Notes: generated from the letters alone by a model not told the origin. Numbered from the stretch's first letter, positions 45,374 to 54,589 are shown. The stretch is 64,000 nt of DNA from Sinorhizobium sp. B11 (GCA_039725955.1 CP091034.1:2976001-3040000), one strand, 5' to 3'. Translations and numbers: made by a program.

Positions 45374-45682
45374 ATGCAATTCGATCTCCACATGGCTCTC
45401 GTGATCCTGGCCGCCGCAGCCGCGACCTATGCGACGCGCATCGGCGGGTACATCCTGATCACCAAGATGAAGCGCATTCCGCCGCGCATGGAAGCAGCAC
45501 TCAATGCCGTACCGGCGGCAGTGCTGACGACGCTCGTGGCGCCCGCCTTCTTCATCGGCGGCTGGGATTCGAAGCTGGCGCTTGCGGTCGCCCTCGTCAT
45601 CGGCCTGCGCTTCTCGCATACCTGGATGCTCGTGGCCGCCTGGATCATCGTCATGACCTGGCGGCACACGATCGGTCTTTAA
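45374..45682 (+). CDS. azlD: AzlD family small subunit
   Basis: 102 residues with three to four membrane segments and the AzlD motif ATYATRIGGYIL. One base separates it from azlC. Required with AzlC for export activity in known systems. Confidence 0.93.
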   Translation: MQFDLHMALVILAAAAATYATRIGGYILITKMKRIPPRMEAALNAVPAAVLTTLVAPAFFIGGWDSKLALAVALVIGLRFSHTWMLVAAWIIVMTWRHTIGL

Positions 45683-45691
45683 ACCTGAGGC

Positions 45692-47527
45692 TCAGTATTC
45701 CAGCGGCAGCGTCGCATTTTCCAGCCATGCCTTGACGTCATGGTCATGGATCAGCGGCATCAGCGCTTCGCGCGTGCGATGGTGATAGTCATTGAACCAG
45801 TGCAGCTCGTCATGCGTCAGCAATTCAGGAATGACGATGCTGCGGTCGATCGGGCAGAAGGTCAGCGTTTCGAAGCCGAGCATCGGCATGTCGCCGCCCT
45901 CGACGGCTTCCGCCTCCCGCACATAGATCAGGTTCTCGATGCGGATGCCGAAATGGCCCGGCCGGTAATAACCCGGCTCGTTTGACAGGATCATGCCCGG
46001 CAGCAGTTCCTGCGTCGAAAGCCGCGAAATGCGCTGCGGCCCCTCGTGAACCGAGAGATAGGAGCCCACGCCATGGCCGGTGCCATGCGCGAAATCAGCC
46101 CCTGCCCGCCATAGCGCGATGCGCGCCAGCGGATCGAGATCGCAGCCACGGGTGCCCTTCGGGAAACGCGCCGTGCTGATCTGGATCATGCCCTTCAGCA
46201 CCAGCGTGAAGAAGCGCTTGTGCTCCTCGCTGACGGTACCGATGCCGACCGTGCGGGTGATATCGGTCGTGCCGTTGATATATTGCGCGCCGGAATCGAT
46301 CAGGAAGAGCTCGCCAGGCTGGATATGACGGTCGGTAGCCGTCGTCACCCGGTAATGCATGATGGCCGCATGTTCGCCAGCACCCGAGATCGTGTCGAAG
46401 GAAATATCCTTCAGCGGATTCTGCATGCTCTGGCCCATGCGGGCGCGAGCCGCCTCCAGCCGCTCGGCAGCACCGATTTCGGTGATCGTGCCGGGTTTGC
46501 TCTGCGACAGCCAGTAGAGGAATTCCACCATGGCAGCACCATCCTGCAGATGGGCTGCGGCCGAGCCGTTGATCTCGGTGCCGTTCTTCACCGCCCGCGG
46601 CAGCTTCGCCGGATCGGTCCCCTCGACCACCTCGCCGCCCGCCTTGCGGATGATCTCGGCAAGCGCATAGGAAGCGATATCGGGATCGATGAGGATACGC
46701 CCGCCTTCCTTGGCGACCGCAGCGAGCTTCTCGTCAAGCAGCGAAGGCGCAAGCTGGGTGGCGATCTGTGCGAGATAGGCTTCCGGCTCGATGCCGGTCT
46801 TGCGCTTGTCGAGGAAGATCTCGGCCTTGCCGTCGGCATGGATGATGGCGCGCGCCAGCGGATGCGGCGTGTGCGGCACATCGGCGCCACGAATATTGAA
46901 GATCCAGGCAATGGAAGAGGGATCGGCGATCAGCACCGCCTTGAGGTTCTTGCTTCCAAGATCGGCGGCGATCGTTGCGATCTTGTCTTTTGCAAGGACA
47001 CCCGCCTGGGCGACGTTCTGGATCGTGACCGCCCCGAGCGGCTCCGCAGGCCGGTCGGCCCACAGCTTGTCGAGCGGATTATGCGGCAGGAACACCAGTG
47101 CGCCGCCGATCTCCGACAGTGCCTTTTCGAGCTTGCGAACGTCCGCACCCGAATGCAGCCATGGATCGATGCCGAGCTTCAGCCCCTTTTTGCCATGCGC
47201 CGGAAGCCAGACATGCGGCGGCTCGTTGACGAGATCGCCGCCGGTAAAGACCGAGCCGTCCACCTGCTCCGCAAGCTGCGTCACGTAGCGGCCGTCGACA
47301 TAGACGATCGCTTCCGTGCGGGTGATCAGCGCAATACCCGCCGAGCCGGTAAAGCCCGTCAGCCAGGAGAGCCGTTCCGCACAGGCAGGCACATATTCGC
47401 CGTTGAACTCATCGGCGCGCGGCACGAGGAAGGCATCGATGCCAAGCGCGTCGAAACTGGCGCGCAATGCGGAAACCCGTTCCCTGCCGAACTGTGGCGT
47501 GGAGGTGACTTCGAAAGACTGAAACAT
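45692..47527 (-). CDS. Xaa-Pro aminopeptidase (M24B)
   Basis: 611 residues from ATG 47527 (MFQSFEVTSTPQ). The N-terminal creatinase-like domain pair is followed by an M24 catalytic domain. Metal ligands are visible as D in LIDSGAQYINGTTDITR, H in GTGHGVGSYLSVHE, and E in LSNEPGYY. Releases N-terminal residues before proline. Eukaryote-like three-domain length (about 610). Divergent from the 57-residue gene. Confidence 0.94.
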   Translation of the reverse strand: MFQSFEVTSTPQFGRERVSALRASFDALGIDAFLVPRADEFNGEYVPACAERLSWLTGFTGSAGIALITRTEAIVYVDGRYVTQLAEQVDGSVFTGGDLVNEPPHVWLPAHGKKGLKLGIDPWLHSGADVRKLEKALSEIGGALVFLPHNPLDKLWADRPAEPLGAVTIQNVAQAGVLAKDKIATIAADLGSKNLKAVLIADPSSIAWIFNIRGADVPHTPHPLARAIIHADGKAEIFLDKRKTGIEPEAYLAQIATQLAPSLLDEKLAAVAKEGGRILIDPDIASYALAEIIRKAGGEVVEGTDPAKLPRAVKNGTEINGSAAAHLQDGAAMVEFLYWLSQSKPGTITEIGAAERLEAARARMGQSMQNPLKDISFDTISGAGEHAAIMHYRVTTATDRHIQPGELFLIDSGAQYINGTTDITRTVGIGTVSEEHKRFFTLVLKGMIQISTARFPKGTRGCDLDPLARIALWRAGADFAHGTGHGVGSYLSVHEGPQRISRLSTQELLPGMILSNEPGYYRPGHFGIRIENLIYVREAEAVEGGDMPMLGFETLTFCPIDRSIVIPELLTHDELHWFNDYHHRTREALMPLIHDHDVKAWLENATLPLEY

Positions 47528-47680
47528 GCTGGAAACCCGAATGAATGAAACGAATCCGGTTAATGGGATAGCGGCCATGTTAGCGAAATTTCAGTCATTA
47601 GGGAGAAAAAGCGACGCGAAGCACCCGGAAAGGCTCGGCTGCCCAATAATTTGGCAGAAATGTGTCTCGATGTGGGAAAC

Positions 47681-47696
47681 TGGCACGCTTCATGCA
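47681..47696 (+). promoter_or_regulatory. Candidate sigma-54 promoter
   Basis: TGGCACG-CTTC-ATGCA at 47681-47696 matches the TGGCACG-N4-TTGCW consensus at all positions but one. The -24 GG (47682-47683) and -12 GC (47694-47695) are ten bases apart as required. It points at the 57-residue gene starting at 47806. Confidence 0.6.
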
Positions 47697-47805
47697 TTGC
47701 ACGCATGGCTGCAATGAAACAAACCCTCTACCACCGCATGCCGGAATAGCTACATAGGGCGCATCGAACGGTTCACGACGAACCACAAACAAAGGATTTT
47801 TTGAA

Positions 47806-47979
47806 ATGACCGCCTCTCTCTCGCGCTTCGCTTACAGCAGCCCGGTACAGGCTGGCGAACGCCAGACTGTGCGTCATATCATCGGCGCCCGCCGCCCGCA
47901 GCATGAGGACAGCCTCAAGGTGCTCGCAGCAGGCCAGCGTTCCACGCGCCACAAGGGCGCACCGAGCTACGCATTCTGA
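47806..47979 (+). CDS. 57-residue basic protein of unknown function behind a sigma-54 promoter match
   Basis: ATG 47806 to TGA 47979; AAAGGA lies about ten bases upstream. The product starts MTASLSRFAYSSPV, is Arg/His/Ser-rich and ends GAPSYAF. No signal peptide or membrane segment; no family recognised. A strong terminator at 48101-48125 closes the unit. The only promoter-like signal upstream is the sigma-54 match, which would make it nitrogen- or stress-responsive. Whether the ORF or the RNA is the functional product is open. Confidence 0.6.
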   Translation: MTASLSRFAYSSPVQAGERQTVRHIIGARRPQHEDSLKVLAAGQRSTRHKGAPSYAF

Positions 47980-48100
47980 GCTTAAAGCCTTTCCGATCCT
48001 CCTCCCCTCCACCGGACAGGCCTATCGGAATGCAGTAGTGCCCGCTTGAGCATCCTCCTCCTTCGAGCTCGCGGGCAAGACCGGATTTAAATGCCGGTCC

Positions 48101-48129
48101 AAGGCGGTGCCACTGGCACCGCCTTTTTT
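48101..48129 (+). terminator. Intrinsic terminator after the 57-residue gene
   Basis: AAGGCGGTGCC-ACT-GGCACCGCCTT followed by TTTT: 11-bp perfect stem and T run on the plus strand. Confidence 0.88.
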
Positions 48130-48164
48130 CTTGTCTCTCTTTCCGGAAAACCCTCGCGGACGCG

Positions 48165-49043
48165 TCAGGGACGATCCAGATGGATCGTCACCCAGCCATT
48201 GCGCCAGATGGTGCGCACATGCCGCAGCCTCGCGCCATTATAGGCGGCCAACACCTTCCAGCGCTGACTGGCGAGAATTCCGGACAGGACGACCGATCCG
48301 CCCGGCGCCAGGTTGGCGACGAGCTGCGGCGCCATCTTGATCAGCGGCCGCGCCAGAATATTTGCGATGATGAGATCGAAGGGCCCGTTCTCCGAAAAAG
48401 CCGTCGAATGAAAGCCGGGCGCCGTCACCGTGCGGATGCCGCTGGCAATGCCATTGCGGCGAACATTCTCGGCCGCAACACCAACAGCGATCGGATCAAT
48501 ATCCGTTGCCAGCACCGGAATATCCTTGAGCTTGCGTACGGCAATCGCCAGAACGCCGCTGCCGGTCCCGAGATCGAGCGCATTGCGCACCTTGCGCGCC
48601 CTGACAACCCGGTCGATCACTTCAAGGCAGCCGGCGGTCGTGCCGTGATGACCCGTGCCGAACGCCTGGCCGGCATCGATCTCGATGGCGATATCGCTTG
48701 ATCGCACCTTGTCCCGGTCATGCGAGCCATGCACGAGGAAGCGCCCTGCCCTGACGGGCTTCAGCCCTTCCAGCGATTTGACGACCCAGTCCACATCCGG
48801 AATGACTTCACGCGACAGCACGGCATCGGGAAATGCCGGTCCCAGCGCCTCCTCGATGCGACTGCGCACATCCGCCTCGTCCTCCGCCATCATGTAGACG
48901 GAGGCTTCCCAGATATCTTTCTTTTCGTCGATCTCGGTGGTGCCGATGGCGAAATCTTCTTCGCCGAAGACCTCGCTCAGAAGGTCGAGGATCTCTTCGG
49001 CCTGCTTTTCACTTGTCGACACGTAAAGGCGGATTTCACTCAC
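48165..49043 (-). CDS. prmA: Ribosomal protein L11 methyltransferase PrmA
   Basis: Trimethylates ribosomal protein L11. About 292 residues from GTG 49043 (read as MSEIRLYVSTS), chosen because rhizobial homologues begin there; a TTG at 49052 would add three residues but is too close to its ribosome site. SAM-binding motif I is LDLGTGSGVLAIAV; then ATDIDPIAVGVAAENV, and NILARPL (motif IV). Confidence 0.94.
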   Translation of the reverse strand: MSEIRLYVSTSEKQAEEILDLLSEVFGEEDFAIGTTEIDEKKDIWEASVYMMAEDEADVRSRIEEALGPAFPDAVLSREVIPDVDWVVKSLEGLKPVRAGRFLVHGSHDRDKVRSSDIAIEIDAGQAFGTGHHGTTAGCLEVIDRVVRARKVRNALDLGTGSGVLAIAVRKLKDIPVLATDIDPIAVGVAAENVRRNGIASGIRTVTAPGFHSTAFSENGPFDLIIANILARPLIKMAPQLVANLAPGGSVVLSGILASQRWKVLAAYNGARLRHVRTIWRNGWVTIHLDRP

Positions 49044-49101
49044 GATAGGCAATCTTTCCGGTTGCGTCGCTCGCGACCGGCGCGATGCTTCAAGCTGCCG
49101 A

Positions 49102-49704
49102 TCATCCCTTGGCGACGAGATTCTCCAGCTTCTTTATCGCCGTATCCGGGTTTTCGCCATAGGAGATCGTTCCCGAAAAACGCCCGGCTGAATCCAGCAG
49201 GAAGACCGAGGCCGTGTGGTCCATCGTGTAGTCACCATCAGGATTGTTCTCGTCCACCGGCACTTTCTTGGCATAGACGCGGAAGCCCTTGATGACGTCG
49301 GCGACCTTGTCCGGCGCGCCGGAAATGCCGGTAATACGTTTGGAGACGTTGGAGACATACTGGTTCATGATCTCGGGCGTATCGCGCTCGGGATCGACGG
49401 TCACGAAATAGGCCTGCAGCTTGTTACCCTGCGGATCGACCTTCTCCATCCAGCCGTTGAGCTCGAAGAGCGTCGTCGGGCACACTTCGGGGCAATGCGT
49501 GAAGCCGAAGAACAGGGCGGTAGGCTTGCCGCGCAGCGCCTGCTCCGTAATCGGCTGGCCGCTCTGCGATACCAGCGTGAACGGCACGCCGAACGGGCCC
49601 TCGGCCACCACCTCCCTCGTCCGGCTCTGGTCCAGCGTGAACCAGCCGAGCACGCCCGCAAGCGCAAGCACGGCGATCCAGACGGCGATACGGAAATTCT
49701 TCAT
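49102..49704 (-). CDS. Sco1/SenC family copper chaperone
   Basis: 200 residues with an N-terminal membrane anchor (about 6-24) and a thioredoxin-like domain. The Cu-binding CxxxC is HCPEVCPTT (plus downstream H in YTMDHTASVF). Needed for assembly of the CuA site of cytochrome oxidases in known systems. Located just downstream of no oxidase gene here, so its oxidase partner is elsewhere. Confidence 0.93.
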   Translation of the reverse strand: MKNFRIAVWIAVLALAGVLGWFTLDQSRTREVVAEGPFGVPFTLVSQSGQPITEQALRGKPTALFFGFTHCPEVCPTTLFELNGWMEKVDPQGNKLQAYFVTVDPERDTPEIMNQYVSNVSKRITGISGAPDKVADVIKGFRVYAKKVPVDENNPDGDYTMDHTASVFLLDSAGRFSGTISYGENPDTAIKKLENLVAKG

Positions 49705-50137
49705 GATACTTTCCTTACTAGCAACTCCAGCAAAAGTGCGCAGCGGTTTTGCGTCCGGAATTGCCTAAAAACAAAAGTGCGGATGCCCCATCCGTCCCGC
49801 CCGTGTGATTATAGTCGCGATCGCAGCCACGCAATTCAAGAATGCGTTTTCTCACCCGTGATTAATTGCCCCACCTTGATGAATGCCAAATGCGGGCAAC
49901 TGCCCCGCGAAAAGGTCGTACAAAGACGAATTATCACGCCTTTCTAAAGGCTTGCCGCGAAGACCTCCAAGCAACCCCAAGAAATACATCGTTAGGAAAG
50001 GCTTAATAGCGCATATCTATATTTAGTAATGCACACAGCGCTTCGTCGCTGTTCCGACATGATGTCGGCCGGAACACGGACCGGATCAGCATAAAAATCG
50101 AGGGAACTGAAAACCGCCTGAGGCGGAGGGTGGCTTT
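49705..50137. other. Divergent intergenic region with a repeat-like segment and a palindrome
   Basis: 433 bases between the Sco1 gene and the chemoreceptor. CAAAAGTGCG occurs at 49731-49740 and 49772-49781, flanking GCGGTTTTGCGTCCGGAATTGC, which resembles dispersed repeats of Rhizobium genomes. CCGACAT-g-ATGTCGG (50054-50068) is a perfect 7-bp palindrome about 70 bases before the chemoreceptor start. No gene is seen. Confidence 0.5.
49731..49781. repeat. Candidate dispersed rhizobial intergenic repeat
   Basis: A 10-base direct repeat (CAAAAGTGCG) brackets a GGTTTTGCGTCCGGAATTGC core and TAAAAACAAA. The wording is familiar from intergenic repeats of Rhizobium, but only one copy is in this window, so repetition is not shown here. 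Confidence 0.35.
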
Positions 50138-52105
50138 ATGACAAATTCGACGGTTCGCAGAAGCCTTTCGGTCGGCCAGCGGCTCTGGACGCTCGGCGGC
50201 GCGGCTTTCATCGGCTTCAGCTCGATGATCGCTATCGGCTGGTACGAGAATACGCAGGTCGATGCCGGCCTGCGCCGCACGGACGAAATCCAGCAGAGTA
50301 TCGACACCGTCAACGACATGCGCGTTGCCAATCTGACGCTGGTCCTTACCGCCATGGACATGATCGTCGACAAGGACGAGAAGACCATCCAGCCGGGCCG
50401 CCTGAAGCTCATTACCGACTCGCTCGCAACGCTGTCCAGCGGCTCGAAGGGAATAGGCGCGCTCGCCGAGGAGCTGAAAGCCGGCGACCTCCTGAAGAGC
50501 TACGATGCCGATGTCGACGCGCTTCGCCAGGCCATCCAGGTGGATCTCAAGGCGCTCGTCGAACAGGGCGCCGCCGATGACGAATTCGACAAGATCGACG
50601 ACCGGATCGACAGCGCCGGCGACAAGCTCACAGGCACCCTCGACAAATTGGCCAATGACGGCACCGCTATTGCCCGCAATCGCATCGAAAGCGCCAACGA
50701 CACCTCCCACAACTCGCTGATCATCCAGATCGCGCTCGGCCTGATCGCCATCCTCACCATGGCCGCCCTGCAATACATCCATGGCGGCTCCATCAGCCGC
50801 GGCATTGCTTCCGTGCGGGAAAGCATGCTGCGCATTATGAACGGCGACCTGACAACCAATGTCGCCGGCAAGGAGCGTGGCGACGAGATCGGCGAAATGG
50901 CCCGCGCTGCCGAAAGCTTCCGCCTCGCAGCCATCGAAAAGATCGATCTGGAAGCCCGCACCGAGACCGACCGCAAGCGCAGCGATGCCGAACGCCGCGA
51001 GCGCGAAACTGCCAAGCTTGCCGATACGGAAGCGCTGAACAACGCGGTCACCGCTCTCGGACAGGGCCTGACCCGCCTTGCCAACGGCGACCTGACCGCA
51101 AGCATCGATCAACCCTTCCGCGACGAGCTGGAAAGGCTGCGTCAGGACTTCAACCAGACGGCCGTGCGCCTGCGCAGGGCGATGAGCGACATTGCCCTGA
51201 ACAGCACCTCGATCCAGGCCAACAGCCATCAGATGCGCGCCGCCGCCGATGATCTCGCCAAGCGCACGGAGCAGCAGGCCGCCTCGCTGGAAGAAACCTC
51301 AGCGGCGCTGGACGAGATCACCGCGACCGTGCGCAACGCCACAAGCCGCGCCGAAGAAGTCGGCAACATGGTTGCCCATACCCGCCAGAATACCGAGAAA
51401 TCCGATGCCATCGTCGGCGATGCCATGGCGGCGATGGAGCGAATCGAAGGTGCTTCCCGCGAGATCGGCACCATCATCAACGTCATCGACGAGATCGCTT
51501 TCCAGACGAACCTGCTGGCACTCAACGCCGGCGTCGAGGCCGCACGTGCGGGTGAAGCCGGCAAGGGTTTTGCGGTCGTCGCCCAGGAAGTGCGCGAACT
51601 GGCCGGTCGCGCGGCCGGAGCAGCCAAGGATATCAAGGCCTTGATCAGCAAATCCGGCGCCGAAGTCAAAACCGGTGGCGAACTGGTGACCGCTGCCGGC
51701 GAGGCTCTGCGCCAGATCGGCGAAGATGTTCTGCGTATCGACGGTCATGTTAAATCAATCGTAACCTCTGCGCGCGAACAATCAGTCGGACTGAACGAGA
51801 TCAATACAGCCATCAGCCAGATGGATCAGGCGACGCAGAAGAATGCGGCCATGGTGGAAGAAACGAATGCCGCCAGCCACACTCTCGCAACCGATGCGGA
51901 AAACCTGACGCAACTGGTACGGCAGTTCAATATCGGCGAGGGCATGAACGCCCGTCAAACGCCGCGAGAAGCCTCCGCAGCCTCGCATCCGAAAACCTCA
52001 CCCGCACGGAGCCTGATTGGCAAGGTCGCGGGCGCCTTCACGGGCGGCTCCGCCGCCAAGAAACTCGCCTCCTCTCCGGCCGGAGACAACTGGGAAGAAT
52101 TCTGA
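50138..52105 (+). CDS. Methyl-accepting chemotaxis protein
   Basis: 655 residues: TM1 (about 15-35), a roughly 150-residue helical sensor (4HB-type) domain, TM2 (about 190-212), HAMP, then the signalling domain. The tip hairpin EIAFQTNLLALNAGVEAARAGEAGKGFAVVAQEVRELA is recognisable as landmark segments. The C-terminus is GDNWEEF, a CheR/CheB-docking pentapeptide like NWETF. cheW follows after two bases. Confidence 0.94.
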   Translation: MTNSTVRRSLSVGQRLWTLGGAAFIGFSSMIAIGWYENTQVDAGLRRTDEIQQSIDTVNDMRVANLTLVLTAMDMIVDKDEKTIQPGRLKLITDSLATLSSGSKGIGALAEELKAGDLLKSYDADVDALRQAIQVDLKALVEQGAADDEFDKIDDRIDSAGDKLTGTLDKLANDGTAIARNRIESANDTSHNSLIIQIALGLIAILTMAALQYIHGGSISRGIASVRESMLRIMNGDLTTNVAGKERGDEIGEMARAAESFRLAAIEKIDLEARTETDRKRSDAERRERETAKLADTEALNNAVTALGQGLTRLANGDLTASIDQPFRDELERLRQDFNQTAVRLRRAMSDIALNSTSIQANSHQMRAAADDLAKRTEQQAASLEETSAALDEITATVRNATSRAEEVGNMVAHTRQNTEKSDAIVGDAMAAMERIEGASREIGTIINVIDEIAFQTNLLALNAGVEAARAGEAGKGFAVVAQEVRELAGRAAGAAKDIKALISKSGAEVKTGGELVTAAGEALRQIGEDVLRIDGHVKSIVTSAREQSVGLNEINTAISQMDQATQKNAAMVEETNAASHTLATDAENLTQLVRQFNIGEGMNARQTPREASAASHPKTSPARSLIGKVAGAFTGGSAAKKLASSPAGDNWEEF

Positions 52106-52107
52106 TC

Positions 52108-52581
52108 ATGAGCAACAACAACGCCATCAAGCAGTCGGGCGCCTATCTGGAAATCGTTTCGTTCCACCTCGGCGATCAGGAATTCTGCATCGATATCATG
52201 GCCATCCGCGAAATCCGCGGCTGGGCGCCGGTGACCCCGATGCCGCACACCCCGCCCTACGTCCTCGGACTGATCAACCTTCGCGGCGCCGTGATCCCGG
52301 TCATCGACATGGCCTGCCGCCTCGGCATGAAGATGACGGAACCATCCGAGCGCTCCGCCATCATCGTAACCGATATCGCCGGCAAGCTGGTCGGCCTGCT
52401 GGTCGAACAGGTCTCCGACATGATGACCATCAAGAGCGAAGACCTGCAGCCGGCGCCAGAAATCATTCCGGAAGCCCAGCGCGCCTTCTGCCGCGGTATC
52501 GTCGCGCTGGAAAAGACCATGGTCTGCTTCCTCAACCTCGACACGGTCATTGCCGACGAACTGGCGCGCGAAGCTGCCTGA
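52108..52581 (+). CDS. cheW: Chemotaxis coupling protein CheW
   Basis: 157 residues. Conserved CheW core: FHLGDQEFCIDIMAIREIRGW, VLGLINLRGAVIPVIDM and GLLVEQVSDMM (receptor- and CheA-binding surfaces). Follows the chemoreceptor with a two-base gap; both form an operon closed by a strong terminator. Other chemotaxis genes are outside the window. Confidence 0.94.
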   Translation: MSNNNAIKQSGAYLEIVSFHLGDQEFCIDIMAIREIRGWAPVTPMPHTPPYVLGLINLRGAVIPVIDMACRLGMKMTEPSERSAIIVTDIAGKLVGLLVEQVSDMMTIKSEDLQPAPEIIPEAQRAFCRGIVALEKTMVCFLNLDTVIADELAREAA

Positions 52582-52604
52582 TACGTTTCGATATCTCGAA
52601 TGCG

Positions 52605-52630
52605 AAGGCCCGGCTTGTCCGGGCCTTTTT
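52605..52630 (+). terminator. Intrinsic terminator after cheW
   Basis: AAGGCCCGG-CTTGT-CCGGGCCTT followed by TTT; 24 bases after the cheW stop. Confidence 0.87.
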
Positions 52631-52694
52631 GATTAGGACAGACACCGATTCCTGACACATCCGGCCTGCGCTCGGCTGGCTCAGGCTTTCTCGT

Positions 52695-53036
52695 TCAAAA
52701 TTCCTCAATGGTGAACGGCGCATCATCATCGAAGTCGTTGCCGAAAAAGTTTATCCGTTTGAAATTTCCGTGAACGTAGCCTCTGTCGCGAAACCACTCG
52801 AGATGGAGATCTGCACCTCCATGTCGATGGGTGGCATAGGGAATGCTCATATCACGCAGAGTTTCACACATTAGGTGAATCTTCTCAGGCTCTTCAGAGC
52901 GGAATGCATAGACATTCTCGTAGGTGTCAATCTTCTTGAAACCGAGATCGACTAAGTCCTCTGATCGCAGGTCTTTTCTCAGTTCGACCAGCAGTCGCTT
53001 AGGCTCGCAGATCGTTACCATTGTTGGTCTAAACAT
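52695..53036 (-). CDS. Hypothetical protein, atypical composition
   Basis: 113 residues, start ATG 53036. No family recognised; predicted mixed alpha/beta with IDTYENVYAFRSEEPEKIHL and THRHGGADLHLEWFRDRGYVHG as distinctive parts. Base composition is visibly more A+T-rich than its neighbours. It may be a recent acquisition. Single gene. Confidence 0.6.
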   Translation of the reverse strand: MFRPTMVTICEPKRLLVELRKDLRSEDLVDLGFKKIDTYENVYAFRSEEPEKIHLMCETLRDMSIPYATHRHGGADLHLEWFRDRGYVHGNFKRINFFGNDFDDDAPFTIEEF

Positions 53037-53148
53037 ACATTTCCTACCGCCTGAATTGATCGCTAGGCGTCAATTGCGTTTCAGCCGTACCTGAAGGCGC
53101 CCTGCGGAAACCTCAGGGCTTAAAGCGACCTAACACCGTCTTAGATCC

Positions 53149-53637
53149 TCAAGGCTTGCCATTCTTCCAAACCACATCCTGGCCATAGAGCGGGATCGTT
53201 GAAATCGACATCTTCGCCGACCCGTCCGTCACCTGCCGCGAATGAGCGAGATAGATCAGCGTATTGTTTGTCTTGTCGTAGATCCTGTTGACGGCAAGCG
53301 TCTTCCAGATCAGCGACATGCCCTGACGAAATACCTCGCTGCCATCCTTGGACATATCGATATTGCCGATCTCGATCGGCCCCGTCTGACGGCAGGCGAT
53401 GGAATTGTTTGACGGGTCTTCGAACCAGTTGCCGTTCTTGAACCGGTCGATCAGGCTGCGGTCGAAATAGGTGACATGGCAGGTCACCCCCTTCACCTCA
53501 GGGTCGGAAACCGCCTCGATGATGATGTCGTTACCGATCCAGTCGACCCCGACCTTGCCGACGACTTCCGCAGAAGTCGCGCCTGCGGAAATGGTCAGGA
53601 ACGCTGCAGAGAGGAAAAGATTGCGCAAAGCGGACAT
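53149..53637 (-). CDS. CreA family periplasmic protein
   Basis: 162 residues from ATG 53637: signal peptide (MSALRNLFLSAAFLTISAGATSA, cleavage about 23) followed by the CreA core VGKVGVDWIGNDIIIEAVSDPEVKGVTCHVTY. Function unknown in general. The longer frame to 53754 lacks a signal sequence. Confidence 0.88.
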   Translation of the reverse strand: MSALRNLFLSAAFLTISAGATSAEVVGKVGVDWIGNDIIIEAVSDPEVKGVTCHVTYFDRSLIDRFKNGNWFEDPSNNSIACRQTGPIEIGNIDMSKDGSEVFRQGMSLIWKTLAVNRIYDKTNNTLIYLAHSRQVTDGSAKMSISTIPLYGQDVVWKNGKP

Positions 53638-53725
53638 GGCAACTCCCGTGTTGATCCGGAAGCTAAGATAAGAATGGGCGGACCCTTTGCAAGAAAGCGC
53701 CCGAGCCTTTGCAGGAAAGCAAAAA

Positions 53726-54322
53726 TCACGCCTTGCGGCAGGTGCAGGGCTCATAGCCGGCAGAGGTCAGCCGACCGGGTTTCATGCCGATCGCAGCGGG
53801 AATGGCGGCAACCGTCGCAGCCTTGACGGCCCTCGCCATCTCGATCGCCGCTGCCGCGCAGACGGCAGCATCCTCGGCTGCATTATGGTGGACGAAGCGC
53901 AGACCGAGATGTTCGGCAATCAGGTTCAGCCGATGCGACAGGAAATGCGGCCAGATGCGCTGCGCCATCTTCAGGCTGCAGAGATAGGTGAGCTCCGGAT
54001 AGGACTGCCGGTAAAGATCGAGGCTCGCCCGCCACACGCTGAAATCGAAGGCGGCATTGTGGGCGATCATCGTCGCGCCCCGGAAATCCTCATGGAATTC
54101 GTCCATCACCTCGGGAAACTCAGGTGCGTCTTCGACATGTTCGGGGCGAATGCCGTGGATCGCGATATTCATGCCGGAAAAGCGCATGTCCCGCGGTCGG
54201 ATCAGCCGCTCCTCGACCCGCGTCACCTGCCCGTCCTCGATCCAGGCAAGACCGACCGAGCAGGCACTGCCGCGCTGTTCGTTGGCTGTCTCGAAATCGA
54301 TGGCGATGGTCTTCACGGGCAA
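53726..54322 (-). CDS. DEDDh 3'-5' exonuclease
   Basis: 198 residues of RNase T/DnaQ type. Exo I is IDFETA (D9, E11), Exo II is HNAAFDFSVW, and Exo III is HHNAAEDAAVCA (DEDDh-type H and D). Starts with TTG 54322 or GTG 54316; neither has a good ribosome site. A C-terminal tail includes CTC near the end. Substrate not resolved; DNA repair or RNA trimming are possible. Confidence 0.88.
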   Translation of the reverse strand: MPVKTIAIDFETANEQRGSACSVGLAWIEDGQVTRVEERLIRPRDMRFSGMNIAIHGIRPEHVEDAPEFPEVMDEFHEDFRGATMIAHNAAFDFSVWRASLDLYRQSYPELTYLCSLKMAQRIWPHFLSHRLNLIAEHLGLRFVHHNAAEDAAVCAAAAIEMARAVKAATVAAIPAAIGMKPGRLTSAGYEPCTCRKA

Positions 54323-54486
54323 ACATCCGAATCGTCTGTCCTACCGGAATAAAGACTGCCGCATCCGAAGGCAAATTTTGACCTGTTGACATCTGCACGC
54401 AAATGGCGAAACTTCCGCTCATGATCAACTCCGTGACCCACAATATGCATCTTATCGCCACGACCCTTGCAGGGTGCGCGGGAGAG

Positions 54487-54586
54487 ATGGTGCGTCACTA
54501 GCCGTCTGATCATCCCCGAGAACCCTGCCGAGGCGAGCAGGGTTTTCTGAAACTCCGCTCTCCTCCTTTTGAAACCCAAGGAGAGC
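54487..54586 (+). promoter_or_regulatory. Structured leader of the GNAT gene: short ORF, hairpin, RBS-sequestering stem
   Basis: A four-codon ORF (ATG GTG CGT CAC TAG, 54487-54501) is preceded by GGGAGAG. It is followed by an AACCCTGC/GCAGGGTT hairpin with a TTTT tail (54521-54546). GCTCTCCT (54557-54564) pairs perfectly with AGGAGAGC (54579-54586), which contains the GNAT gene's ribosome site. Layout resembles a translational/transcriptional attenuator. Confidence 0.45.
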
Positions 54587-54589
54587 ACT

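Noticed and set aside
47526..47717. 63-codon plus ORF in the pepP-like upstream region
   Set aside because: It overlaps the divergent gene's start and the sigma-54 promoter match; no ribosome site and no family resemblance.
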